NCBI RefSeq assembly: GCF_963422355.1
Contig: NC_085088.1
Coordinates: 5,905,414 to 5,969,413, forward strand
Source of the DNA: Corticium candelabrum
Taxonomy: Eukaryota > Porifera > Homoscleromorpha > Homosclerophorida > Plakinidae
Length of the DNA: 64,000 bases
Direction: 5' to 3'
The translations under genes and the position numbers were made by a program. Positions 43,201 through 54,200 of the stretch are shown piece after piece. Within the stretch, counting starts at the first letter, position 1. Every line of letters starts with the position of its first letter. Below the pieces are notes generated by a model, which was given only the letters and a program-made list of their open reading frames with translations, was not told the DNA's origin and ran no database searches.

Positions 43201-44309
43201 TGAAGGGGCTTGCTCGAAGTTTCGTATGGTGGCCGGGCATAGACAAGGAGCTGGAGAGAGTAGTGAAAGGATGCCACACTTGTCAGGTACATCGCAAATT
43301 GCCGGCGTTGGCACCTTTGCATCCGTGGGCACAAGCAGACAGAGCATGGTCTCGCTTACACATTGATTTTGCTGGGCCGTTTCTTGGCCAGTCGTTCCTT
43401 ATCGTAGTTGACGCCTATTCCAAGTGGCTGGAGGTGGACACTATGACATCTACGACGGCGCGCGTAACGATCAAGAAGCTGCAGCGGTTATTTGCAACAC
43501 ATGGCATTCCAGAGATAGTAGTATCTGATAATGGGGCTGCCTTTACCAGTGCTGAATTTCGGCAATTTATGGAAGGAAATGGCATTAAGCACATCTATTC
43601 TGCGCCATATCACCCATCGTCTAACGGGTTGGCAGAACGAGCAGTAGCAACCTTCAAAGGGGCTATGAAGAGAATGAATTCGGAGTATGGATCATTGGAG
43701 AGTAAAATTGACAGATTCCTGCTGCGGTACCGAATCACACCACACGCTACCACTGGTGAACCACCGGCTCTCTTACTGTTAGGGCGGATGCCGCGGAGTA
43801 GATTGGATCTACTACGTCCCGACTTGGCGGCCTATACGTACAAGAAGCAGGAGCAACAAAGAAACGACCATGATAAGCGCAGTCGAGACCGAACGTTTGA
43901 GGTTGGACAGTTGGTGTACGTGAAAAATTTTGGACAGGGCACGCCATGGGTTATGGCAACAGTGAAAGAAAGAACGGGTCCACTATCATTCCGAGTCATG
44001 TTGCCTGATGGTAGAATGTTACGAAGACACCAAGATCACATTCGGTCGCGTCAACTGGAAGATGACCCACTACCCAACGGCACACATACAGACCCCACTG
44101 CATCACCACCGGAGTCTAACATGACGGAAGAACTGCCTTCAATCGAGGTAACAAGTGAACCAGGAGGGAGCATCTCGGAAACAAACGGTGACCACGGTGG
44201 TCAGGGGGAAACGGTTGGCCATGAAGCAACCAGCAACATGGAGCCGGCATCAACCGGGGTCAGAAGATCTGCTCGAGCAAGGAAGGCGCCGGACAGACTA
44301 GACTTGTAA
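40257..44309 (+). CDS. gypsy Gag-Pol polyprotein (1350 aa)
   Basis: Single intact frame starting 34 bp after the LTR. Order of domains: Gag-like N-terminus (1-190); two zinc knuckles from Cys 201 and Cys 220 (the second C-x2-C-x4-H-x4-C); retroviral-type protease with DTGAS at Asp 314; reverse transcriptase with YLDDIL at about 601; RNase H with the TDHKPL motif; integrase zinc finger (HVSHPGETRM...CHTC) and DDE core with the first Asp at about 1037 in LHIDFAGPF, the second at about 1091 in SDNGAAF, and the Glu at about 1127 in NGLAERAV. All key residues I can check are present, so it may be capable of transposition. Gag and Pol are fused without a frameshift. No envelope gene follows. Confidence 0.95.
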   Translation: MSTVVGAVGPFEGNQEEWMHYVERVKFFCVANGITDTERKKAVLLSVCGVQTYKLIRNLLAPGKPEDAEYDDIVAKVKDHVNPKPSTVVQRFRFNSRSQKPGESVVQFMAELRRFSTDCDFGDTLADMLRDRLVCGVSDGRIQRRLLQEKELTFDKALSLARAMETAALNAEEIQRPTGDSLEGEVHKMQETKPSLPKMKCFRCLGFHPPNSCYAQRMQCHKCKKVGHLARACRGQRQPGQARNEIAAQSPVTKTHRVETTPLTPKAQQAVEEGQSDDGVEGMYTVYVVGKECQNEPLAVTVHINKKAVQMEVDTGASVSIVSESTYKKLWKRQELPGLRRPQVRLHTYSGEPLTVLGELDVRVRTQNQIATLPLIVVRNDGPNLLGRNWMKSLVLPWHEMLQKGHIKSIGTETSCTELLKRFDGVFEEGIGELKGTMAAVKVKEGSAARFFKPRPVPYAYRAKVEHELKRLEAEGIIEPVRFANWAAPIVPILKADGSIRICGDYRLTVNQVAETEKYPLPRVEDIFASLAGGQTFTKLDLSHAYQQVKLEEQSKQYLVINTHLGLFQYNRLPFGVAAAPAIFQRIMDCLLQGIPGTVVYLDDILITGRSQEEHLRNLEAVLSRLAGARIRLERQKCSFLKREIQYLGHRIDSKGIYPTDEKVQAVRAAPEPTDVGQLRAYLGLINYYGRFLPGLAKTLAPLYKLLRQGMNWRWGEEEKTAFRCSKAALQSDKLLVHYDPRIPLSLACDASPVGIGAVLSHQYPDGGERPIAYASRSLTKAEQGYAQIDREALSVVFGVKRFRQYVFGHQFTIFTDHKPLLTLLGENRGVPAMCSGRVQRWSLMLSSYQYTMTYRPGSLNSNADGLSRLPSSGVPDEEEEPVEAVLALQTLSSSSTKPITAVQIRRGTERDPVLSQVRQYTLTGWPSVVERADIRPYFNRRYELSVSGGCVFWGGRVVVPPQTRSSVLEELHVSHPGETRMKGLARSFVWWPGIDKELERVVKGCHTCQVHRKLPALAPLHPWAQADRAWSRLHIDFAGPFLGQSFLIVVDAYSKWLEVDTMTSTTARVTIKKLQRLFATHGIPEIVVSDNGAAFTSAEFRQFMEGNGIKHIYSAPYHPSSNGLAERAVATFKGAMKRMNSEYGSLESKIDRFLLRYRITPHATTGEPPALLLLGRMPRSRLDLLRPDLAAYTYKKQEQQRNDHDKRSRDRTFEVGQLVYVKNFGQGTPWVMATVKERTGPLSFRVMLPDGRMLRRHQDHIRSRQLEDDPLPNGTHTDPTASPPESNMTEELPSIEVTSEPGGSISETNGDHGGQGETVGHEATSNMEPASTGVRRSARARKAPDRLDL

Positions 44310-44357
44310 ACTAGCACTATCATACAAGTAGGGGTAAAAGACTTTAGGGGGAAGGGG

Positions 44358-44456
44358 TGTAGTAGGTTGACATGCGAGGACGTGGGTCCGGTTGCGCGTG
44401 CGCGGTTTAGCTCTGAGTTGGCGGTTGTCTAATAACACTTGAGTAGAGTTACTACA
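44358..44456 (+). repeat. 3' LTR of the young gypsy element
   Basis: 99 bp, preceded by the polypurine tract. Confidence 0.95.
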
Positions 44457-44461
44457 GTGTG

Positions 44462-44860
44462 CACGCCTAGCTAGCCTTCTGATTTATTCAATGACTGGTA
44501 CACTGTACGTAGGTGTCGCATGGGCGCGTACACCAGTCGCTTTCACTAGCACTAGATGGACTAAAAGTTTCTTACTAAATTAGTCTGGGTAGAACTGTAG
44601 TTATGATAAACGTAGATAGCTATACTGGCCGCAAACAAAAACCTCTCACATGGACCGCTCTCTTCTAACATAATTCTTTTTTGTTGTTGCTCGTACCCAG
44701 TCCTCCTCCTCGCGCGCTCCACGTGTTTGGATGTTACAGTCTGCACTTGTCGTCTACGCATGCGCGAGGATTATTACCTACCTTCTGCAATTTGTGTAAG
44801 ATTGGTATAAAAGGACGTCTCCACAGTGCGTTAGTGACATATTACTCGAATCACTTGCTG
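44462..44860 (+). promoter_or_regulatory. probable promoter region of the RNA-repair gene
   Basis: About 400 bp between the gypsy target duplication and the first ATG (44861). A weak TATA-like GGTATAAAAGG lies at about 44805, 55 bp before the ATG, which would make a short leader. No other element was recognised. Confidence 0.45.
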
Positions 44861-47800
44861 ATGATGGAGTCTGTCGTTGACGACGGTTTGAGGTCAGAAC
44901 TAGAGATGCTGGAGTCGATGTTTCCAGAAGAGTTTAGCCTTGTACATGGAGGCCAATTTCCAGAATGCTCCATCAAGGGCGAGCTTGTCAATATTACTCT
45001 GCATATCTCATTTCCTGGTACTGACTAGAGGTTGATATATTGTGCTCAATTATTGATTTTTATTATTTACTATAGTTGGCTATCTTCACGTAGCTCCAAA
45101 GATGAAACTGTCAGGTGACATGGCAAAACTGCTGCTGTTTGACCAGTTAGAGTAGAGAACGCAGAAAGAAATCGGTGAAGCAATGCTGTTTCACATTGTA
45201 CAATTGTTTCAAGAGATGTGCAGATCACTGAAACAAGAAGCGACAAAACGAGGTCGACCAGCTCATGGTAGAAAAGACAAGAAACAACAAGGACAACAAC
45301 AAAAAAACGGATGCTGACATACATACTGGAAGGAAAATTAAGCAATCAAAAGAGAAAAGTCAGAATGAAGATTTGTCTACGGAGAAAAAGAAACCAATGA
45401 AGCAAGCTACGGATGTCATTTCGCGTATTATCTGGGATCCTGATTTGCCAACTGAGCTTTTTACTGTTGGCTATCTTGATCGGTTTGTTGCCATTGTTGA
45501 AAAGCCATTTAGTGCATTCAGCTGGGAAGATATCGCTTCTGTTGATTACTCAACTCTTGCCATTTCGAAACATCGTATTCAAACTTCAAGTATAAAGATC
45601 AGATTGTCTGGGACAAGGCAACTCAGACTGATGAAGTGTTTGGATCTTGTGGATCTGGAAAGACAGTTGCAGATGTAATCAAGGAATAAGGAGCCACACT
45701 GTAATGAAAACGTTTCTTCTCAAAGTAGACGAGATGCTCATCATTCAGAGTCAGATGATGACGATGATGATGATGATGATGAAATTGATCCAACACATTT
45801 CATATGCATTCCAATTACGAGTCCTCAAATTCATGCAACTGCACAAGATGTGCAAGAGGCATTGTGCTATTCTGACCCAAGATTTAGAGATAGCTGTTTG
45901 GCTATCTCTGCTCTTCATGTAACACTTGCCATGGTTAGAATCAACACCGATAAAGATCTACAGTCAGTTAAACAGCTTCTCACTAACCTTCAATTGTCAT
46001 TTATTTCAATGTTCAATGATAATAGTGAGCTGTATTTTGAAAGTGTAAGTCACTTTCGTGATTGTGTTCTTTACACTAAGCCACGCCAACAGTCTACTCT
46101 GTCTGCGTTTGCTGCTCTGTTGCTACAAAAGTTGACAGACAATGGTATACCTACTCCTGGCAATTACTCAGAGTTCAGCGCTCATGTTACACTAATTAAG
46201 CTAAGTCGTCCAATGTGTCGTCAGTATGACATGATGTCAATCGAGAGAAGTCTGTACCTACCGTTTGCTGACAAGGTGTTTGGTCATCAACATATTGAAC
46301 GGCTGCATCTGTGTTCAATAACAGGACCAAGAGAGGATGGTTTCTACCAACGATTGCATACTGTGGAGAACTCTATCATTGTGTTAAGTTCTATCATACC
46401 ACGTCTTATACAGAGAGCATGTAATAAGGCAATTGTCAACAACATCTTGTCACAAGAGATGGCTGATTCTATAAATGATGCTACTGACAAGCATTGTGCA
46501 AATCAGAGAGAACTGTTTGAGCATCTTGCTACGACACTTTTATCACTTACTGGCCAACCCACTCTTGTAATTTTGAGAGGCCTTCCTGGAAGCGGCAAAT
46601 CTACAGCTGCACGAGCAATAGCTGATGGTCTTGATTGCATCTGTAATGCTGATGATTATATTGAGATCAAGCAAGGCTACCATTATGACAAAACCAAACT
46701 TACAACAGCTCATACACAGTGCTTTTTGAAATGCATCAAACTGATGGAGTCAGAAACACCCCTAGTCATTGTTGACAATATTAATCAACATGGGTGGATT
46801 TATTCAGCATGTAAACAGTTGGCTAGTATTGTTGGTTACCGAGTTAAAATATTGGAACTGCCTTGTTCTAACCAGATGGCTTTAGGCAATTATGCTAGTC
46901 GCAGTGTCCACAAAGTTCCAATAGAATCTTGTGCCAAGATGCTGAAAGAATGGGAGAGAGATTCAATAGCAGTTGAGATCACACAAGATCAGGTGAATGA
47001 TCGAGAAATGCTAGAGGATATTCTAGACCAAGAATGTGTTCCCACAGATAGCCTCGGGAACTCGGAATTTGTTGTTTACACAGGAGTTTTTCTTACAAAA
47101 GAATCACGGGAGATGCTCCAGTGCATGAAGTTGTTGTTTGTGATCATATGACAATGCAATTCAATCCAGAACCTGATCAAGTCAATATCGATATGATTGG
47201 AAACACGGTCTATCTGCAGGTGGTAGGGGTGGCTAGTGACTCTTACATTCAAGCTGTAGTTGTGGAGTCTCGGAGTGAGTCAACAGCAAGTGCCAATGCT
47301 CTCCCACATATTACAGTGTCTCACACATCTGGTGTTAAGGCAAATTATTCCAATGAAATGTTACTGAAAAGAACTAAACCTCTAGATCAGGTGAAAGTGA
47401 CTTGGTTCTCACTGGCATTGTAGGAGCGGAAGTGGGGAAAGGCAATGAAGAAATTACTCGATGTGTGACTGACAAGATGGAAGTGTCTACTGTTGTCCAT
47501 CAACAGTGGTTAAATAACAAGATGTGGCCGCAACGTATTGATATCCCAACTTGCCAGTTGCTTGGTTTTGACTTCGACGGCACTTTGGTTGAATCACCAG
47601 ACCCAGCTCAAGGTCATCGAGAGTACAAACGATTGACTGGCCAAGAGTGGCCACATAAGAAGTTTCTAGGGAGACCAGAGTCATTGTGTGATCCATTCAC
47701 TGTCAAGGCAGGTCCAGCCATGGCCGATTTTCATTGTCACTGTGGTCGTGCAGGGTCTCTTTCCTTTGTTCTAACGGCACGTCTAACAAGTCTTCATACA

Positions 47801-49471
47801 GCGGTAAAGACTTGGCTTGAAAGATATAATATGTACCCAGATCGTCTTATCATGAAACCAGACAACAGCAATCAGACAGCAGCTGAATTTAAGGCTGATA
47901 TTGTCAAAGGGTTTCTCAGTGAGTTTCCTACTGTACGCTCCATCAAACTCTGGGATGACTCAGATGACAACCTAAAAGCATTCCAGGCAGTCAGTCAGCA
48001 ATTGCCAGCAATCAACTTTACCATCATAGACAGCAAGCGGATGAGTGCAAGTCAGAGGAAAACTGAAGTTGATCAATTTCTGCAACAGTCTGGTTCTCTT
48101 CCGCATCCCTCTTTCTTAGCAGCAAGTGAATCTGCAATCTGCTTTGTGAGTGAAGTGTGGCAGAATGTTATCAAGGTCAGTACAGATGATCCACAAAAAC
48201 TGTCCCTGCCGTTTGGATCTAGTCAGTTGGGTAGATTTGCAGATGTTGATGTGTGTTTACTTGCTCCTAATTCGCTTAGCCACAGAGATTGTGTTGTTCA
48301 ACTGGAAAAGGCTTTGAAGGACTATGGAGTAACATTCACATACATTTCTCAAAGCTCCAGATGTCCCAGACTGAAGGCTAAGTGTTTCTTTGCTGCAACA
48401 TCTCCTGTTGAGTTGGATGTCGTATTTTGTCTGGTTCCTCTATTGTTTCTCGATTGTCTTTGTTCTGGTCCAAAACCATTTCTCAATGACATCACAGCTG
48501 CAGTTGCCAAATATGATAAAGCCAGTCACACAGCATTGACTGGACCTCTGTTTCTTCAGGAGATACTGACTGCTATCAGTAAGAGCGGAAGAGTGGTTTC
48601 AGATTGTTTGTGGTTGATTGAAATTGTGTGCATTATTCTCAAAGCAAATTGCCTCAAGGGAAATGCGTTTCATTGCATTAGGACTTTCCATCTTATTAAG
48701 CTCCTCCAGCATTTCTTACAGGCTGCACAGGAGTTGAGCACTTTTACATTGGATGAACTTCTCATTAAATTTGTTGAGTTTTGTGCATTGTACACTACCG
48801 CCCAGTGGAGTAAGCTTTTTTGTGAATTTGTGCCATCTCACTACATTTCTCCGTTGAGTCACTTTTTCATGACAACTCAGAAGCTCATGCAACCTGTCAT
48901 AACAACAGAGCTTTTGTATCAGCTTGCAACAGCTCGTGAACCTGTGACTCGTCGTTGTGAGGTTGAGTTAACATTTAGCTCTCTTGATTTTGTGCACATG
49001 TGGCATCTTGGTATCTTTATTGAGGCTCGTCTGGGATCTTACATCAGGTTACTTCTAAGCAGTGGTACAGTAGTACAACCTTCGTACGTTAAGCCAACCA
49101 AATTATCTTTTGCTGTTGAAGATACAGCTAAATCACTTCACACCGTCAATCAAGTTTTTGCTTCATTTTGGGATGAGCTGATTAACTTTAGCAGAAATGC
49201 AGCTTCCCTCTTCTTGATGTCCCTGTTCTTTCCATCAACTAGACAGACGACAGTTATATTCTCTCATGGTGGTATTTCAGCATTTTCAGGATTGATGGAG
49301 GAATTTGCAGGAGGACAACATGGACAAAGTGTACACTTACCCAAAGCACTTGGAAAGTATGAAAGACTTAAAGTTCATGAGCTGGCTAATGAACTGGGGT
49401 TGGAGCATGGAAGCCAGGGCGTGGACAAGAACAGACATGTGATTCTAACAGGGAAAGACGGCAAGCAGTGA
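44861..49471 (+). CDS. multi-domain RNA-end repair protein (Swiss-army-knife type), frame interrupted
   Basis: About 1500 aa. Exon 1 is 44861-45017 and exon 2 starts at 45076. Domain order by position: RWD (44861-45240), Lys-rich linker, MJ1316/DUF504 (45413-45655), Asp run, AKAP7-like 2H phosphoesterase (45799-46330), P-loop kinase (Walker A GLPGSGKST near 46580), second 2H domain like tRNA-ligase CPD (47060-47440), HAD phosphatase (DFDGT near 47570), nucleotidyltransferase (GSS...DVD near 48215), R3H (49350-49471). Together these could recognise, heal and extend damaged RNA ends: open a cyclic phosphate, phosphorylate a 5' end, remove a phosphate, add nucleotides. Interruptions: TAG at 45153; shifts near 45301-45307 (seven A), 45577, 45680, 47112 and 47400. 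Domains on both sides of each break are well preserved, so the gene is either recently broken or mis-sequenced. The TATA-like site and downstream gene share its strand. Confidence 0.8.
45413..45655 (+). other. MJ1316/DUF504 domain of the RNA-repair gene
   Basis: DVISRIIWDPDLPTELFTVG, then YLDRFVAIVEKPFSAF, KHRIQ, and after a one-base shift FKYKDQIVWDKATQTDEVFG. The YLDRF, P/KHRI and VWD motifs define this family. Pfam describes it as an RNA cyclic-group end recognition domain, and it is also found in LENG9-type animal proteins beside a 2H domain. Confidence 0.8.
45799..46330 (+). other. AKAP7-like 2H phosphoesterase domain
   Basis: Two H-x-T-x motifs: LHVTLAMV (His codon at 45915) and AHVTLIKLSRP (His codon at 46182), spaced as in LigT/AKAP7 2H enzymes that act on 2',3'-cyclic or 2'-5' phosphodiester ends. 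FGHQHIERLHLCSI closes the domain. Confidence 0.85.
46551..46990 (+). other. P-loop polynucleotide-kinase-like domain
   Basis: ILRGLPGSGKSTAARAIA is a Walker A motif. NADDYI and the H-x-x-C segment AHTQCFLKCIKLM follow, then VIVDNINQ as Walker B. This is the AAA_33 kinase pattern of NEDD4BP2-like and T4 PNK-like proteins. Confidence 0.85.
47060..47440 (+). other. second 2H domain, similar to the CPD domain of tRNA ligase
   Basis: DHMTMQF (His codon at 47144) and LPHITVSHTSGVKANYS (His codon at 47307) give two H-x-T-x motifs, followed by L-V-L-T-G-I-V-G. Frames are interrupted at both edges (about 47112 and 47400). Confidence 0.65.
47555..49471 (+). other. HAD phosphatase, nucleotidyltransferase and R3H module
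   Basis: HAD: LLGFDFDGTLVESP, FVLTAR, LWDDSDDN, as in the HAD domain that Pfam links to Swiss-Army-Knife RNA repair proteins. Nucleotidyltransferase: FGSSQLGRFADVDVCLL with a third acidic residue in VELDVVF, then a helical region like the poly(A)-polymerase central domain. C-terminus: YERLKVHELANELGLEHGSQ, the R3H single-strand nucleic-acid-binding motif. This part is one open frame. Confidence 0.8.
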
Positions 49472-50711
49472 ACTATGTATGGAAAAGACGTGCCATCATT
49501 GCAGTCATATTGTTTTCTAGTTGACATGACACAGAATATTTGATTTTATAGTGGTTCTACAATGTGCCTTTTTGTACTCTGCTCTGCGCGGGTGTAAATG
49601 TTTTTGACTAAATTAATAACATTCAGCAACGTGTTGATTCAGTTGGTCTCTAGGATTTTCAGAGATAGCTATTTCTATATGACTAGATGGTACGTATATA
49701 CCTCCATCACAGCGCGCTTGCACTTGGGACAAATTAGATATGATGTCAATGTGAACGGTCGCCCTTAATTAGTTATTAGTGCACTTAAACTAAAATTTTT
49801 TAGGTTAGGCTGCAGGGGGACACGTCCCTAGTAATTTCCTGAATGAACAATGTGGTGACAAATTATATCCACACGGGCACGCGGTTGATGTGCAAGAACT
49901 CTATGCTATGGGGTTATCATTGTGTATCGTTATTGCACATTCAATACCCAGTGGCAGTTCATTTATATCCGTAGTTAACGCTTGGTCGAAATACCAGCAG
50001 TGTCTTCGTAAGTGTGCGCCTGTACGTGTGTACTTTGAAAACGTGATGAAACCAGTTGCTTCATTGACCTTTTCACAAACCAAACGTTAAATCAATACGT
50101 CTGTACTTTCTATTTCAATAATTATCTCAATACTGTTTCCCTTGTTGGTCTGGAAGACTGGACACTAATAGGTACAACAGGTTTGTCTGTGTATAATTAT
50201 TAGTTTAATTAGCTATTGCAAGTAGGCCATTATAATAAATTTTTGTTGGGGCTTATTTGCAATTAACTTAATTTTCACGCTTTTCGGCGAGTGATAGAGA
50301 AAGCTAGTAAGGTAAAGTACAGAAAAGTGAACAGAATATATATCGACTGGTCTGCCACTATAGTTGTTTGACTTGCCAGTTTTCTGCACCATTCTAAATG
50401 GCAGTGTATTTAGCAAGAGAGCCTACTCTGCATGATTCTAGTGGTTGCATCTTTTGGAGCAACAAAAGATCTAGAGGCCTGATGAAGTTCGATCAAGAAA
50501 ACCCAAATTAATTTCAAGTCTTGCATTTGTTACTAAAGCATAACTATATTTATTTTATTTTATGTGCATGATCACCAGAAATCATCAAAATAGACTTGAA
50601 ATAGAATAGAAATAAAACCCTGCCCATGGTTGGACTAGTTGCCTTACGAATTGACGTTGGTGCAATAGAAGTTTAATTAGCAATCATTTGCCTTTAGTGA
50701 GCTAGAAAATA

Positions 50712-50783
<72 letters not shown>

Positions 50784-50938
50784 GTAAAGTAGTTGGTGGA
50801 AATAAGGGCTAGATGATAACGCTCAGGCGATTCAATGCGTAAACAGCCATATATTGTACCGCTACCTTACTAAACTTCCGTAGGAGGTGCCAAGAGTCAT
50901 GTGATTTTGCTAGCCAGCACAAGAACTGCACCAATCTA
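49472..50938. other. spacer between the two large genes with (TA)n
   Basis: AT-rich, no recognised gene; (TA)n at 50716-50781. Homology to other parts of the window was not noticed. Confidence 0.6.
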
Positions 50939-51213
50939 ATGGATTCGTTTGAATTATTTTCTGGAGCAGAGTCACTGAAATCCCACTACCAACTGCTTGG
51001 GGTGGGCATTAGCGCCACAGAGGAAGAGATCAGAAAAGCGTACCGATGGAAGGCTCGTCGTGCGCACCCTGACAAGAACATAGGCGTCTCTCATGCAGAA
51101 GAACTGATGAAGAAGTTAAACAAGGCCTACGAGACTTTAACTGACACAATTAAACGTGAAGATTATGATGAACAAATGGATGAAAGCGACACGATGAAAT
51201 CGAATACCGCAGA
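50939..51213 (+). other. DnaJ domain exon
   Basis: 91 codons plus two bases, ending in a GTAAAT donor. It carries the J-domain HPD tripeptide that stimulates Hsp70 ATPase. Confidence 0.9.
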
Positions 51214-54200
51214 GTAAATGCTTCTCTACACTCGTCTAAAGATTTTGTAGGCTATGGACAGAGTCTTACTTATCTTGCTTTTTTGTCTAGGCCACTTCCT
51301 TCAGGCTCTCGGTTGTCGGAATCTTTCTTGAAGCTTTTCATGAAGTGGACCACCTCATCCGAACTGTCTAGCGTAAACAGCGTCGTCGAAACGCTGGATA
51401 GTGAACTGAAAGACTTTCTGAAAGGGCCAGTCAACGAGTTATAGCAATACCACACAACCCAACCAAGTGTTGCTGCCGCCAATAAGCGCTGCCAGCTGAG
51501 TAAACTTGACGACCTTCTCCAAGCAATCACTGGGAACGTAATTACAAGGTCAGAGAGTTTCTCTACCACTAGTGATCGTCTTATAGCGTTAACAGACGCA
51601 AGATCGCATGCCCGAGTTGGCCAAAGCAAAGCGTCTTTAGACTGGCTAGTGACCGCTATAGACTGTTGTAGGGAGGGTTGCGGTAGGTTGAAGCCACTCT
51701 TTTCCGAGACGAGCGGTGTCAGTACCGTACCAATATTTGACGTATCTGCCTTACGTACTGATACGTTACGATCTCTGTTTTGTCTGTTTACAACGCCGGT
51801 GCAAAACAGCAACGTAAAATCGTTATCTCGAACAGACCTGATAACAACGCTCAACAAAGAGTTTATACCTCGAGTCCTTGTGGATGATCCAATAAGTGAT
51901 GCATCGGCTATTAGGAGTAGCAGTAGGGTTTGTTGTGACTGCCAGCGTCGACCCAAGCTTTTCAGAAGGGTGTTGACACGTCAGAAGAGATGTTCGGTGT
52001 GCAGAAGACCACTCTGTTCGGATTGCTCAAAACAGCGGCGCCATATTTTAGTCAGCCAGTCTAGTTTAGCAGTGTCTGTGTGTACTGAATGTTCGTTGAC
52101 ACTAGATGAAACAGAAGCAAAAAAACCGGATGCAGCAGTTTATCAGATATCTACTACAGGAAGACAAAACATCGTTTACTGCTGCTTGCGGATGTGTGGC
52201 AATGGCTGTCTGTAGCTCCAACGATTGGACATCAGTGCTCCTCTCGCTCACTAAGCACCTGATTCAAAACAATTGGCCAGAGATGGGATTAAGGCTAATA
52301 GTTCCTCTGTTAGTGAACAAAAAGGTTTCTTCTAAAGATTATGTAAAAGCCTTAATGCTTCTGGCATCAGCTTTGGAGAAATCGTTTGCTAGACGTCCGC
52401 ATTTGAAATTCATGTATTGTCAGTATGATATGTTGTTAGCAGCTAAAGAAGCATACGTAACAGCTGAAAGCGTGCTTGTAAATGTGGACGATCATACACT
52501 AGAACCACTTAAAATATCCCAGAAAAAACTAGAGCTAGATTCCACAATACGCAAGCTGTCTGAAGAAGGAGAGAAAAGAATGTATTCAGAAACAAGCAAG
52601 CGAATCGCGCAGCTGTGGGAAACGAGAGAATGGGAGAGCCTACTGTCAATGTTGACTGCAGAAAGCAACAGCAACGACCTTCAATCACATCAACAACCAA
52701 ATCAAATTGTGATGAGTGGGTTTGAGAGTTTTCTAAATAGCAAGATGGATTATCTGGACAAGACGTTAAAAGAAGATCGCTTAGGATTGTTACTTGTAAG
52801 AGGATTGTGGAAAATAAAACGTCAGAACGTCACTGCAGGACTTTGTGACGTGCAGACAGCTGTCTGGAATGGCATTAATTTAGAATGTCTTCTAAAGGCT
52901 GCCATAAACGTAGTCGTCGAATTGACGGTCTCAGAGATTTTTGGCTCTCTGAATCAACGCTTTAGCGTCATATTTAGTGGATTGAAACACATTTCTGCAC
53001 GAGACTTGCTCCCTAGTGCAATTGACAATAACCTTTTTGGTTTACTCCCGACCGATGACGACCTAATCCCTCCGAGTACGCTAAACTGGCCAGAATTGAT
53101 AGTTCCTGGCATGAATACAAGAGCCACTCGAAAGTACGAAGAATCAGTGAGACGACATATTTCAGAGGGAAAGTGGTCGGAAAGAAATGCAGCTGTTGCT
53201 TATATTGATTTAGTTTCAAGTAGTAACCACCCAGTAGAAGCTGTCCTGTGTTTTGTTAATGCGGGTCTTTGGTTTCTGAAAGAGTTGCGATTGAAAGTAG
53301 ACAAACAGAAGACTAAAGCGGCTGCAAAAGACTTGCTGAAAATACCAAAAAAGACAGCATCAAATCATCAAAATCATGTAAAGATTCCGGTTGCACTGAC
53401 GAGTGTCGGTGTATGTTTGCTACTGAGCAGGCCGTTGTAGGATGTATGAAGCAAGCGTATCTGCTAGCCACAACGGTTCTCCATCCTGGAATGCAACAGT
53501 ATTTCTTACGTTTGGCTCTAAAAGCCACCGTAACTGCTGTCCATATCATGAACAGACGTGCTACTCCGGAGGATGGTACATTCATTGTTAGTATTCTCCA
53601 CAGTCTCATGTACGTCTGTAGGATGAATCCGTTTTGGAATGTCCCTGTAGTGATGGTATCAGAGGCCGTAATTCTCAACATTATTTCTGGCAAATTGCAC
53701 AGCCAATATGTCCTCAATCTGCAAAGCAAGAAAACAAAACCCATTAGAGAGGCAGAACTAAAGTATCAAATTTACAAAAACGATCTTTGCGGAATTTGTC
53801 ACACAGAAGAACCTTCGTTTTAGCGCCATGCAAGAGGCCCTTCGAGAAAAAGGCTGGACATGTCTAGATGTATCACGGCTTATGTCTTCTCCATTGTCTG
53901 TGCGCGACAAGGATGGCTGGTTGGTGCCAAATGATGCACTCGGTGTCCCTTTGCCGTATGCAGAGCTGAAAGGATTTTCGTTGAAGATCGATAATCTTAG
54001 CTCGATTAGTATTCTAGTAGGGATGGCCGATGGCGAAACAAACGGACTTTTCGGATCAGATGATGTTTCCGAAGTGCTTAGTTTCAAGCCTGGAGTGAGC
54101 TTCTTTAGCTTTGGATCCTCCTAGTAGGAATGAGCGTTTCCATCCTTTTCAAGAATTTAGATATGAACCAGAAGAACTAAAAAGTACTGACTTTCTCCAC

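Larger units (their letters stand above)
40125..44456 (+). mobile_element. complete young Ty3/gypsy LTR retrotransposon
   Basis: Identical 99-bp LTRs at 40125-40223 and 44358-44456 begin TGTAGTAGG and end TACTACA. A 5-bp target duplication GTGTG flanks both sides (40120-40124, 44457-44461). The primer-binding site TTGGCGACGAGG follows the 5' LTR directly. A polypurine tract AGGGGGAAGGGG precedes the 3' LTR. Identical LTRs plus an intact ORF indicate a recent insertion. Confidence 0.95.

Noticed and set aside
47100-47430. Programmed frameshifting in the RNA-repair gene
   Set aside because: Six separate disruptions of mixed direction without slippery-site/pseudoknot layout fit decay or error better.
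51270-51956. 228-aa minus-strand frame
   Set aside because: Antisense shadow of the DnaJ/nuclease gene; no family features.
53313-53744. 143-aa minus-strand frame and others opposite 52492-56221
   Set aside because: Shadows of the coding strand of the nuclease gene.
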